A stretch of 64,000 nt of DNA, from contig CAXTSE010000001.1 of assembly GCA_964246985.1 (NCBI GenBank), forward strand, positions 1 to 64,000, in the 5' to 3' direction. Source of the stretch: CAXTSE01 sp964246985 (GTDB taxonomy: Bacteria; Actinomycetota; Actinomycetes; Actinomycetales; Microbacteriaceae). Positions 7,963 through 16,900 of the stretch are shown one piece after another (position 1 is the stretch's first letter; every line of letters starts with the position of its first letter). The position numbers were made by a program, and so were the translations under genes. The notes below the pieces were generated by a model. The model saw only the letters and a program-made list of their open reading frames with translations. It was not told where the DNA came from and ran no database searches.

Positions 7963-9303
7963 ATGCCTGAAGACCGCCCGGACGAGCCCTCGGAAGAGGA
8001 TTTCCGAGACATGCTGCGCGAGTTCCTCGCGGGCAACACCGACCTCGATCCCGCGAAGCTGGCGAGCGCGGCGGGTCTCCCCGACGATCCCGAGATGGTG
8101 CAGCGCCTGATCGGCCAGCTGCAGCAGGCTCTGCAGAACAGCGGCGACGGCATCAACTGGGGCCTCGCCAACGAGCAGGCCCGCGGCCTCGCATCGCGCT
8201 CGGCCGTGCCCGCGACGCCCGCCGAGCAGTCGGCCCTCGAGCAGGCCATGCACGTGGCCGCGCTGTGGCTCGACGAGGCGACGGACATCGCCGCGCTGAC
8301 CGCCGCGCCCGTGCTGCTCACCCGCGCCGGCTGGGCCGAGGCCACGATGCCGGTGTGGACGCAGCTCGCCGAGCCGGTCGCCAACTCGATCGCCAACGCG
8401 CTCATCGCCTCCGCCCAGGAGCAGATGACCGACCTCTCCGAGATGCTGGGCGGAGCCGAGCAGCTCATGCGCAACGTCGGCGGCACCCTGTTCGCGATGC
8501 AGCTCGGCCAGGTCGTCGGTCAGCTGGCCGGCGAGGTCGTCTCGGGCGGCGATGTCGGCATCCCCCTGCTCGACGGCGAGCAGCGCCAGGCCGCTCTCGT
8601 CGCCCAGAACGTCGATGCGTTCGGAGCGGGCCTCGACATCCCGGTCGACGAGGTGCGCATCTACCTCGCGGTGCGCGAGCTCGCCCACGCGCGCCTGTTC
8701 CGTCACGCGAAGTGGCTCCGCCTGCACCTGCTGTCGCAGATCACCGACTACTCGCGCGGTGTGCGCATCGACACCGAGCGCCTGCAGGAGCTCGTCGTCG
8801 ACTTCGACCCGTCCAACCCCGAGGAGCTGCGCGCCGCCGTCACGAGCGGCGCATTGATCCCGCCGAAGACCGACGAGCAGGTCGCGGCGCTCGGCCGGCT
8901 CGAGACCATGCTCGCCCTGATCGAGGGCTGGGTCGACGTGGTCACGGCCGCCGCGACCGCGCGGTTGCCGCGCAGCTCGGCGATCGCCGAGACGGTGCGG
9001 CGCCGACGCGCCGCGGGGGGCCCCGCCGAGTCGGCGTTCGCCACGCTGGTCGGTCTCGAGCTGCGGCCCCGTCGCCTGCGTGAGGCCGCCGCGATGTGGC
9101 AGGCGGTCTCGGATGCGGTCGGCGCCGAGGGTCGCGACGCCCTGTGGGCGCATCCCGACATCCTCCCCGGCGACGAGGACATCGACGACCCGACCGCCCT
9201 GGTCGCCCGCCTCACCGGCGGTCCGGCCGAGCCGGACGACGTCGATCAGGCGCTCGAGGACCTGCTGAATGACGAGACCGGCGACCGGCCGCACGAGGCG
9301 TAG
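7963..9303 (+). CDS. Zincin-like protein, DUF2342/TIGR03624 family
   Basis: 446 residues matching the actinobacterial family usually named zinc-dependent metalloprotease or putative hydrolase. The family centre is visible as YLAVRELAHARLFRHAKWL at about residues 225-243: it has histidines in a helix but not a textbook HExxH, so protease activity should not be assumed. The rest is helical, with an acidic C-terminus. ATG 7963 is preceded by TACCGT ending seven bases upstream, the leaderless pattern seen elsewhere here; an upstream in-frame start at 7855 would read through the divergent promoter and is rejected. The homologue Rv3195 occupies the same position in M. tuberculosis. Substrate unknown. 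Confidence 0.85.
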   Translation: MPEDRPDEPSEEDFRDMLREFLAGNTDLDPAKLASAAGLPDDPEMVQRLIGQLQQALQNSGDGINWGLANEQARGLASRSAVPATPAEQSALEQAMHVAALWLDEATDIAALTAAPVLLTRAGWAEATMPVWTQLAEPVANSIANALIASAQEQMTDLSEMLGGAEQLMRNVGGTLFAMQLGQVVGQLAGEVVSGGDVGIPLLDGEQRQAALVAQNVDAFGAGLDIPVDEVRIYLAVRELAHARLFRHAKWLRLHLLSQITDYSRGVRIDTERLQELVVDFDPSNPEELRAAVTSGALIPPKTDEQVAALGRLETMLALIEGWVDVVTAAATARLPRSSAIAETVRRRRAAGGPAESAFATLVGLELRPRRLREAAAMWQAVSDAVGAEGRDALWAHPDILPGDEDIDDPTALVARLTGGPAEPDDVDQALEDLLNDETGDRPHEA

Positions 9304-9378
9304 CCCCGCCTCAGCCGGGCGCCCGGTCCCTGTGGACGGCGGGACGCGTCGACGCGCCCGCCGCGTCATCCTGTCGAC

Positions 9379-10236
9379 ATGGTGCTCAGACTCGCGGCAG
9401 GGGTCCCGATGGTGTGGCGCACGCCGCACAGCATCCAGCTCGGGGTGCAGCGGCCGCTCCTCGTGATCGACGCCGTCTCGCCCGCCCGCGAGCGGATGCT
9501 GGCCGCCCTCTCTGCGGGAGTCTCGCCGAGCGGGTGGCAGATGCTGGCCTCGGCCGCCGGTCTCGACGCGCAGGAGGCCGCCGCGCTGCTCGCGGAGCTG
9601 GCCCCGGCCCTCGAGCCGCAGCCGGTGGGCCCGCGATCGTCCGCACGTGTCATCGGCGACTCCGCCCTCGGTCGCGAGATCTCGGCGCAGCTGGCCGACG
9701 TCGGCCGCCTGGCTGCCTCCGCATCCGACACCACTGCCTCCGACCAGCCCGCCCTCGTCGTGCTCGCCGCCGACTGGGTGGTCTCCCCCGAAGACCACGG
9801 ACGCTGGCTGCGGCGCGACGTGCCGCACCTGCCCGTGATCGCGACCGACGACGGCGTGACGATCGGTCCGTTCGTCGAGCCGGGTCGCGGTCCGTGCCTC
9901 TACTGCGTGCACCTCGCGCGCACGGATGCCGACCCCGCCTGGCCTGCGATCGCCACGCAGCTCTGGGGTCGCCCCTCGCCTCCGCTGACGCGCGCCGCCG
10001 TCGCGGCGGCGGCGGCCTTCGCGACCCGGCGCGTGCTGGCGCGTCTCGACGACGGACCCGCCGAGGCCGTCGCCTGGCACCTGCGGTCGGATGGCGGCGT
10101 GGTCAGCGCGCAGCGGCGCGCGCGCCACCCGGAGTGCTCGTGCGCAGCTCTGCCAGAAAGCGACTGGGCTCCCGCCTCTGGCCGCGGAACCCCTCCCGCG
10201 ACCACGACAGGGCGAGCCGCGTCCGTGCCCGCGTGA
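9379..10236 (+). CDS. Cyclodehydratase/ThiF-like protein (TOMM partner-like)
   Basis: 285 residues. The fold resembles the leader-peptide-binding/ThiF-like cyclodehydratase half of azoline-forming enzymes. Zinc-type cysteines are visible in GPCLYCVHLARTDADPAW near residue 175 and HPECSC near 252; the spacing around CLYC...H is characteristic. No glycine-rich adenylation motif is evident. No YcaO gene or short precursor gene is present nearby, so a RiPP role is not supported; the homologue at the same place in mycobacteria (Rv3196) is uncharacterised. The last ~33 residues after HPECSC are low complexity and lie over the 3' end of the convergent uvrD2 gene (134-base overlap). ATG 9379 is preceded by CATCCT six bases upstream. 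Confidence 0.75.
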   Translation: MVLRLAAGVPMVWRTPHSIQLGVQRPLLVIDAVSPARERMLAALSAGVSPSGWQMLASAAGLDAQEAAALLAELAPALEPQPVGPRSSARVIGDSALGREISAQLADVGRLAASASDTTASDQPALVVLAADWVVSPEDHGRWLRRDVPHLPVIATDDGVTIGPFVEPGRGPCLYCVHLARTDADPAWPAIATQLWGRPSPPLTRAAVAAAAAFATRRVLARLDDGPAEAVAWHLRSDGGVVSAQRRARHPECSCAALPESDWAPASGRGTPPATTTGRAASVPA

Positions 10237-11848
10237 CCCCGACGTAGAGCAGCCGCCGCTCCTCGTCGATCGCCGCGAGGCCCTTCGCGTGGTTCACGGG
10301 CATGAGCCCCTCGCTGAGACCGACCAGATGCACCGAGTCCCACTCGAGGCCCTTCGCGCTGTGCAGGGTCGAGAGCACGACCGCCGAGACCGTCGGCTCG
10401 TGCTGCGCGGCGCGGCGCGACTCGAGCTCGTCGACGAACGCCGAGAGCGTCGTGCCGACCGGAGCCTGGTCGGCGAGCTCGATCAGCGCGGTGAGAGCCT
10501 CCCACTTCTCGCGCACGGCGCCGCCGCTCTCGGGCGCCTGCAGCGTCCAGCCGAGGTGGCGGAGCACATCGCTGACCGACTGGAAGAGCGGCGCGGCCGG
10601 CCCGGATGCGGTGCGCGCCACACTGCGCAGCTCCAGCACCGCGCGCTTGATGATCTCGAGATCGAAGAACCTGGTCGAGCCGATCTGACGGGTACTGACG
10701 CCGGCCTCGGCGAGCGCCGACACGATCCCGGCAGCCTGCGAGTTCACGCGATAGAGCACGGCGATCGTCTCGGGTCGCGCTCCGGCCGCGATCTCGGCGG
10801 CGATGTCGGCGGCGACACCGCGGGCCTCGGCGAGGTCGTTGTCGTAGTCGACGGGCTCGATCTCGGGGGCAGCACGGTGAGCGGGGGTCGCGGCGGGAGC
10901 GGTGGCATCGGTGTCGGACGCCGCGGCCCTCAGATCGAGGGAGCCGGCCCTCCCCCGCATCAGCCGGTTCGCGAGGGTGAGCACGGGCACGCTAGATCGG
11001 TAGTTGCGCTCCAGACGCAGCACCGTCGCATCCGGATACCGGGTGCCGAACCCCAGCAGGTAGTCGCTCGAGGCGCCCGCGAACGAGTAGATGGTCTGGC
11101 TCGCGTCGCCGACGACGCACAGGTCGGTGCGGGGCCCGAGCCACAGCTCGAGCAGCTCCTGCTGCAGGGGCGAGACGTCCTGGTACTCGTCCACGACGAA
11201 GAACCGGTACTGCGCGCGCACCTGCTCGGCCACCCAGGGCTCGGCGTCGATCATGCCCGCTGTCGCGAGCAGCACGTCCTCGAAGTCGAGCTGCCGTCGA
11301 TCGTCCTTGAGGGTCTCGTATGAGCTCTGCAGGGCGACCATCTTGTCGGCGTCCACCCCCGGCGGCAGGGAACGGGATGCGGCGGCGCGCGCGTAGGCGT
11401 CCATCGTCAGGCGCGTCACCTTGCGCCACTCGATCTCGGCGGCCGCGTCGCGCAGGGCCGCGGTGTCGAGCTTCAGCTTGAGCGACTCTGCGGCCTGCGC
11501 GATCATGCGCGCCTTGCCGTCGACGATGCGCGGCAGGCTGCCGCCGACGAGCTGCGGCCAGAAGTGGGACAGCTGCGCGAGCGCCGCCGAGTGGAACGTG
11601 CGCGCCGAGACCTGACCGGCGCCGAGGCCGCGGAGGCGCGTCCGCAGCTCGCCGGCCGCGCGCGTGGTGAAGGTGAGGGCCATGACGCGCTGCGGGTCGT
11701 AGACGCCGGTGGCGACGCCGTGCGCGATGCGATGCGTGAGCGCGCGGGTCTTGCCGGTGCCGGCACCCGCGAGGATGCAGACCGGGCCGAGCAGGGTCTC
11801 GGCGGCGCGGCGCTGCTCGGGGTCGAGACCCTCGAGCAGGGCGCTCAC
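10103..11848 (-). CDS. uvrD2: UvrD2-like superfamily 1A DNA helicase
   Basis: 581 residues. SF1 helicase motifs are clear: Q-motif LDPEQRRAAE at residue 8, motif I GAGTGKTR near 28, Ia TFTTRAAGEL, motif II VVDEYQD near 205, motif III GDASQTIYSFAGA, motif IV RNYRSS, motif V LSTLHSAKGLEWD and motif VI LYVGVTRAR. It unwinds DNA 3'-5' in repair. Mycobacterial UvrD2 is about 700 residues with a tetracysteine element and an HRDC domain; this protein stops soon after motif VI and lacks both. GTG 11848 overlaps the stop of nudC as GTGA, so translation is coupled. The 3' end overlaps the convergent gene at 9379-10236 by 134 bases. Confidence 0.9.
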   Translation of the reverse strand: MSALLEGLDPEQRRAAETLLGPVCILAGAGTGKTRALTHRIAHGVATGVYDPQRVMALTFTTRAAGELRTRLRGLGAGQVSARTFHSAALAQLSHFWPQLVGGSLPRIVDGKARMIAQAAESLKLKLDTAALRDAAAEIEWRKVTRLTMDAYARAAASRSLPPGVDADKMVALQSSYETLKDDRRQLDFEDVLLATAGMIDAEPWVAEQVRAQYRFFVVDEYQDVSPLQQELLELWLGPRTDLCVVGDASQTIYSFAGASSDYLLGFGTRYPDATVLRLERNYRSSVPVLTLANRLMRGRAGSLDLRAAASDTDATAPAATPAHRAAPEIEPVDYDNDLAEARGVAADIAAEIAAGARPETIAVLYRVNSQAAGIVSALAEAGVSTRQIGSTRFFDLEIIKRAVLELRSVARTASGPAAPLFQSVSDVLRHLGWTLQAPESGGAVREKWEALTALIELADQAPVGTTLSAFVDELESRRAAQHEPTVSAVVLSTLHSAKGLEWDSVHLVGLSEGLMPVNHAKGLAAIDEERRLLYVGVTRARTRLALSWSREGFRGQRREPSRFLAELRTSTPGGARAAAR

Positions 11849-12837
11849 CAGTCGACCCCGTCGTCGAGCTCTCCGCCGTACCAGTCCTCGATGATGGCGC
11901 GCGCGATCGAGGTGTGGCCGGGCAGCACGATCTCGCCCGACTTCGCCTGCGCGGCGAGCTCGTCGCGGGTGAACCAGCGCACCTCGAGGATCTCCTCGCC
12001 GTCGGGGGTGCCGACGGTCTCGGCGCCCTGCTCGACCCGCGCCCGGAAACCCACCATGAGCGACGCCGGGAACGGCCACGGCTGGCTGCCGAGGTAGACG
12101 GGATCGACGACGCGCAGCCCCGACTCCTCGAACACCTCGCGGATGACGGCGTGCTCGAGCGACTCCCCCGGCTCGACGAAGCCCGCGAGCAGCGAGAAGC
12201 GGTTGGAGTCCCAGAGCGCGTTCGACCCGAGCAGCAGGCGGTCGTCGGCGTCGGTGATGCCGACGATGATCGCGGCGTCCGTGCGCGGGAACACCTCGCG
12301 CCCGTCCGCGCCGGTGCGCGTCCACCCGGCGCTGCCGACCTCAGTCGCCGTGCCGGTGCGCGGCGAGAAGCCGTACGACGCGTGCCAGTTCGCCAGGGCG
12401 AGGGCCTGGGTGAAGAGGCCCGCGTCGCGCGGCCCGAGCCGCGACCCCAGCCGCCGCAGGTCGCCCCACACGCTCTGCGGGTCGGAGCCGACGTCGTCGA
12501 CCGAGTCGGCATCCGGACCGCCGTGGCCGGCCGCCGAGGTCACGTCGGCCGCCTGCTCGTCGTCGAGGACGAGCGCGAGCACGGGGGTGCCGACCGGGAG
12601 GTCGGGGTCGTCGTCGACGGCCCGACCGAGATAGAGGGCGAGGGTGTGCGCGACGTCCGCCGCCGGCACGATCGCCAGCGCATCCGGCCCTGCCAGCAGA
12701 GCCTTGCCGTCGTGCAGCACGATCGCGCGGGTGCTCGGATCGGCCAGCAGCGGGGTCACGCCGCCCGCGCGGGTCAGGTGGTCGCGGTCGATCTCGGCTC
12801 GAGCGAGGGGAAGGCGGGACGAGAACGAGCGGGACAA
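11845..12837 (-). CDS. nudC: NudC-type NADH pyrophosphatase (Nudix), zinc ribbon lost
   Basis: 330 residues. The Nudix box is intact (GFVEPGES...REVFEESG) and is followed by SQPWPFPAS, the diagnostic NudC motif, so it should hydrolyse NADH/NAD and possibly remove NAD caps from RNA. The N-terminal substrate domain is present. The zinc ribbon that normally precedes the Nudix domain (CPRCG-type) reads FSPRTGTATEV here: its cysteines are replaced by serine and threonine and no cysteines follow. TTG 12837 is chosen because GGAAGG lies five bases upstream and LPLARAEIDRD matches the usual N-terminus; GTG 12894 is an alternative. The stop overlaps the uvrD2 start by four bases. Confidence 0.88.
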   Translation of the reverse strand: MSRSFSSRLPLARAEIDRDHLTRAGGVTPLLADPSTRAIVLHDGKALLAGPDALAIVPAADVAHTLALYLGRAVDDDPDLPVGTPVLALVLDDEQAADVTSAAGHGGPDADSVDDVGSDPQSVWGDLRRLGSRLGPRDAGLFTQALALANWHASYGFSPRTGTATEVGSAGWTRTGADGREVFPRTDAAIIVGITDADDRLLLGSNALWDSNRFSLLAGFVEPGESLEHAVIREVFEESGLRVVDPVYLGSQPWPFPASLMVGFRARVEQGAETVGTPDGEEILEVRWFTRDELAAQAKSGEIVLPGHTSIARAIIEDWYGGELDDGVDW

Positions 12838-12922
12838 CTGTGCCTTCCGGCGGATGTTCAGGGAGATCAGAAGGGGCGTGGCGGTGAGCCGCACCGGGCA
12901 TCGGCCGACCTACCCTGTCGTC

Positions 12923-13912
12923 ATGGCCAGATCCCACTTCACTCTAGCCGCGCTCGCCACGTCGGCCGTGGCGGGTCTCGACGTCGCCGGGGCGCAGCCG
13001 TTCGGTGCACCGGGCGGCGACTTCGACGCCGGCCTGCTCACCGGGCGCGACGGCCGGCACTGGATCGTGCGCGTGCCGCGCAGCGAGCGTGCCGAGGCGG
13101 AGCAGTCGGCGGATCTGGTTGCCCTCCGCGCGCTGAGTGCGGGCGTGCGATCCCGGCTCCCGTTCGCGGTGTCGTCCTTCGCCGGGCAGGTGCCCATCGA
13201 CGGCACCCGCGCCGTCGTCTACGAGTTCGTGTACGGCAGCAAGGCGCCGCTGTCGAGCTACGGCTTCGAGTACGCGGCGTCCGTCGGCGAGGCGATCGCC
13301 GCCATCCACGCCCTGCCCACGAGCTTCGTCGTCGACGCCGGCCTGCCGTCGCACACCGCCGTCGACAGCCTGCGCGCCACGGTCGCCCTCGTCGACCGCG
13401 CCGCAGCGACCGGACTCGTGCCCGCGGCGCTGCTGCAGCGCTGGGAGAGCGCGGGCGAGGCGTCGTCGCTCTGGCAGTTCGCCCCCACGATCATCAACGG
13501 CGACCTGAGCGCCGACTCGTTCCTGGCTGCCGACGACACCGTCACGGGCGTGCTCGGCTGGCACGGCCTGCGCGTCGGCGACCCCGCACGCGACCTGGCC
13601 TGGCTGCTCGGGGCGGGCGAGGGCGTGTTCGATGCCGCGTTCGCCGCCTACTCGCGGGTGCGCGGATCAGTCGACCGCCAGCTGCGCCAGCGTGCCACCC
13701 TGCTGAGCGAGCTCGAGATCGCGCGCTGGCTGCTGCACGGCACCGAGACGCGCTCGACCGAGATCGTCGACGACGCGGTGCGGATGCTGTCGGGCCTCGT
13801 CGACGACGTGCAGAAGGACGTCATGAACCCGATCGGCCCGCAGCCGATGCCGACGCTGACCGTCGACGAGGTCGAGGCGCTGCTGGCGCGGTCAGAGCGC
13901 CACGTCAGCTGA
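12923..13912 (+). CDS. Phosphotransferase (APH)-fold protein, probably catalytically degenerate
   Basis: 329 residues with the aminoglycoside/macrolide phosphotransferase fold: an N-lobe with WIVRVPRS, a hinge VVYEFVYG, and a C-lobe. The Brenner motif expected as HGDLHPGN reads NGDLSADSF near residue 193, and the metal-binding IDW reads LGWHGLRVGDP near 213, so the catalytic-base histidine context and the metal aspartate are changed. GDPARDLAWLL follows as in active family members. It may be a pseudokinase or use another chemistry; resistance should not be assumed. TACCCT at 12911-12916 ends six bases before ATG 12923 (leaderless pattern). Its end overlaps the convergent adnB end by 8 bases. 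Confidence 0.8.
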   Translation: MARSHFTLAALATSAVAGLDVAGAQPFGAPGGDFDAGLLTGRDGRHWIVRVPRSERAEAEQSADLVALRALSAGVRSRLPFAVSSFAGQVPIDGTRAVVYEFVYGSKAPLSSYGFEYAASVGEAIAAIHALPTSFVVDAGLPSHTAVDSLRATVALVDRAAATGLVPAALLQRWESAGEASSLWQFAPTIINGDLSADSFLAADDTVTGVLGWHGLRVGDPARDLAWLLGAGEGVFDAAFAAYSRVRGSVDRQLRQRATLLSELEIARWLLHGTETRSTEIVDDAVRMLSGLVDDVQKDVMNPIGPQPMPTLTVDEVEALLARSERHVS

Positions 13913-16900
13913 ACGCGCTGCGCCACCGCGCCAGCAGCTCGGCCTCCGAGTCGATGTGCGGCGGTGAGACGACCTCGTCGTCGGCGACGAAGTAGAACAC
14001 CGCGTCGATGAGCGACTCGTCGATGCCCGACCACTTCGCGTACGCCAGACGGTAGAGCGCCAGCTGCAGCTGCTTGCGCTCCAGATCGGCGGCGTCTTTC
14101 GGCGCCTTGCCCGTCTTCCAGTCGACGACCTGGTACCGGTCGCCGTCCCGGTAGATCGCGTCGATCTTGCAGATCACGATGCGTCCGTCGAACGGCAGAT
14201 GGATCTCGCGCTCGACCTCGACCGGCTTGCGCGCCGCCCACGGCGACGCCTCGAACGTCGCCTGCAGTCGGGCGAGATCGGCGGCGTCGACCGCGTCGCC
14301 GGAGGAGTCGACATCGACGAGCTCGGCATCCAGCTCGTCCGACCCGCCCTCGAGCCCGTACCGGTTCTCGACCCAGGCGTGGAACAGCGTGCCCAGCCGG
14401 GTCGCCCGGTACGGGCGCTCGGGCATGGGTCGCAGCAGAGAGATCGCGACGTCGGCCGGGTCGGTGACGAAGTCCTTGAAGCGCGAGGCCGGCACGCGCG
14501 TGGGGAGCGGCACCGAGCGACCGGATGCGTCGCGCTGCTCCCGCTCGGTCAGCAGCATCTGCAGGTCGTCGGCCAGCTTCCCCGCGATTCCGGGCTCGGC
14601 ATCCCGCACGGCGGAGGCGGCGGCCTCGACGGCGGCCCGCCGCCTGCCGAGCGGATCCATCGGCCACACGAGGGTCTCGAGATCATCGCCGAGCGGGTTG
14701 GTCTCCGACGCCGGGGCGGCGGGGGGCTCCGGGATCACGGATGCCATCGCGAGCTCGCGCAGCAGCACGCTGGGCTCGCGCGTCTTCTGCTGGGTCGCCC
14801 AGAAGGATCCGCTCAGCAGCAGGTGGTGCCGCGCGCGCGTGACGGCGACATAGGCGAGCCGCCGCTCCTCGTCGTCGTAGCGGGCGCCCACGCGCTCCTT
14901 GAAGGCCTTGCGCTCGTTCACCAGCTCCTTGCGGGTGGTGGCCTCGCGCCACTCGAGCTGGGGCAGGTCGTCGGCATCGCCGCGGAACGGCCACGGCAGC
15001 TTTCCGAAGGCGAGCCAGCCGTTGGTGCCCTCGACGGGCTTCATCGGCAGCTCGTCGACGACGAGGCGCGGCACGGCGACCAGGTTCCACTCGAGCCCCT
15101 TCGCGCCGTGCACTGTCAGCACCTGGACGGTCCCGGGCTCGGGATCCTCGGGCCGGGGGGCGAGGTCCTCACGCTCCTCGGCAGCGCGGAGCCAGCCGAG
15201 GAATCCGCGCAGGCTCGACCTGTCGTCGAGCGCGAGGTAGCCGCTGATCGCGTCGAGGAACGCCTCCATCGGCGCCCCCCCGAGGGGCCGGTACTCGTTG
15301 GCGACCACCTCGATGTCGAGCCGCAGCTCATGCTCGACGAGGGTCACCAGGTCGGGCAGCGAGAGGGATGTGCGTGCGCGCAGGCGGGCGATCGTGGCGC
15401 TGGCGTCCCGCATCCGCTCGAGCCCGGTCTCGCTGAACGCCTGCAGGGCGCCGTGTCCGGCGGGCGCCGTGCCGATGAAGTCGAGCGCGTCGACGATCGA
15501 CCCGCCCTCTCCCTCGGTGAGGCTGGAACGCAGCTTCTCGGCGAGGTCGTCGTCGTACTTCTGCTGGCGGTAGTCGCGTCCGCGCAGCCAGGAGGCGAGG
15601 CGGTTGAGCGCGTGCAGATCCTGCACGCCGATGCGCCAGCGCGACCCGGCCAGCACGCGGACGAGCTCGAGGCCCGCCCCCGGATCGTCGATCACCGTGA
15701 GCATGCACACCAGGTCGGCGATCTCGGGCTCGGCAAGCAGCCCGCCGAGGCCGAGCACGTGGAACTTGACGCCGTGCTCGCGAAGAGCCTGGAGGAAGAA
15801 GGGCTGCGTGCGACGAGCGCGCATCAGAAGGGCGGCGGACTGCAGCTGGCCCGTCGCGTCGGGCTCACGCAGGTGGGCGGCGAACCAGGCGGCCACCCGA
15901 TCCGCCTCCTCCTGGATGTCGTCGGCGAACACCAGGTCGACGGGGTGATCGCTGGCGGTCGGCGACGGCACGAGCCTCTCGACCAGCACGCGCGAACGCG
16001 AGGCGAAGGGCGCGACCAGCGTGTTCGCGGCGTCGAGGATGCGATGCCCGTTGCGCCAGCTGGTGGACAGCGCGTACGGCAGTCCGCGGGCGCCGAACTG
16101 GCGTGCGAACTGCTCGAGGTTCGAGGCGGACGCACCGCGCCATCCGTAGATCGACTGGTTGGGGTCGCCGACGGCCATCACGGCGTGATCGGCGAACAGC
16201 TCGGACAGCAGCCAGGTCTGCACGACCGAGGTGTCCTGGTACTCGTCGAGCAGCACCACCTTGTAGCGCTCACGGAGGTCGAGGGCGACCCGCGGCTGGC
16301 GTCGCACGATCTGGAGGGCCAGGGCGACCTGATCCGAGTACTCGACGAGGCTGCGCTCGAACTTGGCCGCCTCGTACTCGGCCGCCAGATCGACGAGCAC
16401 GTCGACGGCTCCCACGCTGCGGGTGATGCCCGCCCACTCCTGCCTCTCGTACCGGTCGCCGAGCGGCAGGTCGACGGTCGCCGCGAACTCGAGGGCGAAC
16501 GCTCGCAGCTCCTCCGGGTCGACGAGGTTCTCGGCCATCGCCCGGCTGAGGCCGAGCACCGCGTCGGTCACGGGGTCGAGATTCTTGTCGAGGCCGGGCA
16601 GACCCGGATGCCGCGAGTGCGTCACCACCGACCGTGCCAGCTGCCACGCCCCGGCCTCGCCGAGCAGGGCGCCGTCGCCCTCGCGGCCGACGAGGATCGC
16701 CGAGTCCCGGAAGATCGAGTTCGCGAACGAGTTGTACGTCGACACCTCCGGCGCCTCGAACGGATCGTGGTCGTCGGCGACCAGCCCCGCCTCGCCCAGC
16801 TGTGCGACCCGCTCGCGGATGCGCACCAGCAGCTCGCCGGCCGCCTTGCGGGTGAAGGTCAGGCCCAGGATCTCGCCCGGCCGGACCTTCCCGTTGGCGA

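Noticed and set aside
7915..10128. A 737-codon open frame on the - strand opposite the zincin-like and ThiF-like genes
   Set aside because: Both + strand genes match known families with good starts; the antisense frame has no domain.
9379..10236. A RiPP (thiazole/oxazole) biosynthetic cluster
   Set aside because: No YcaO, dehydrogenase, short precursor or exporter lies nearby, and the gene is part of a conserved housekeeping-type neighbourhood.
12923..13912. Macrolide or aminoglycoside resistance gene
   Set aside because: The fold fits, but the catalytic motif residues are altered and the context is DNA repair, so a resistance call is not supported.
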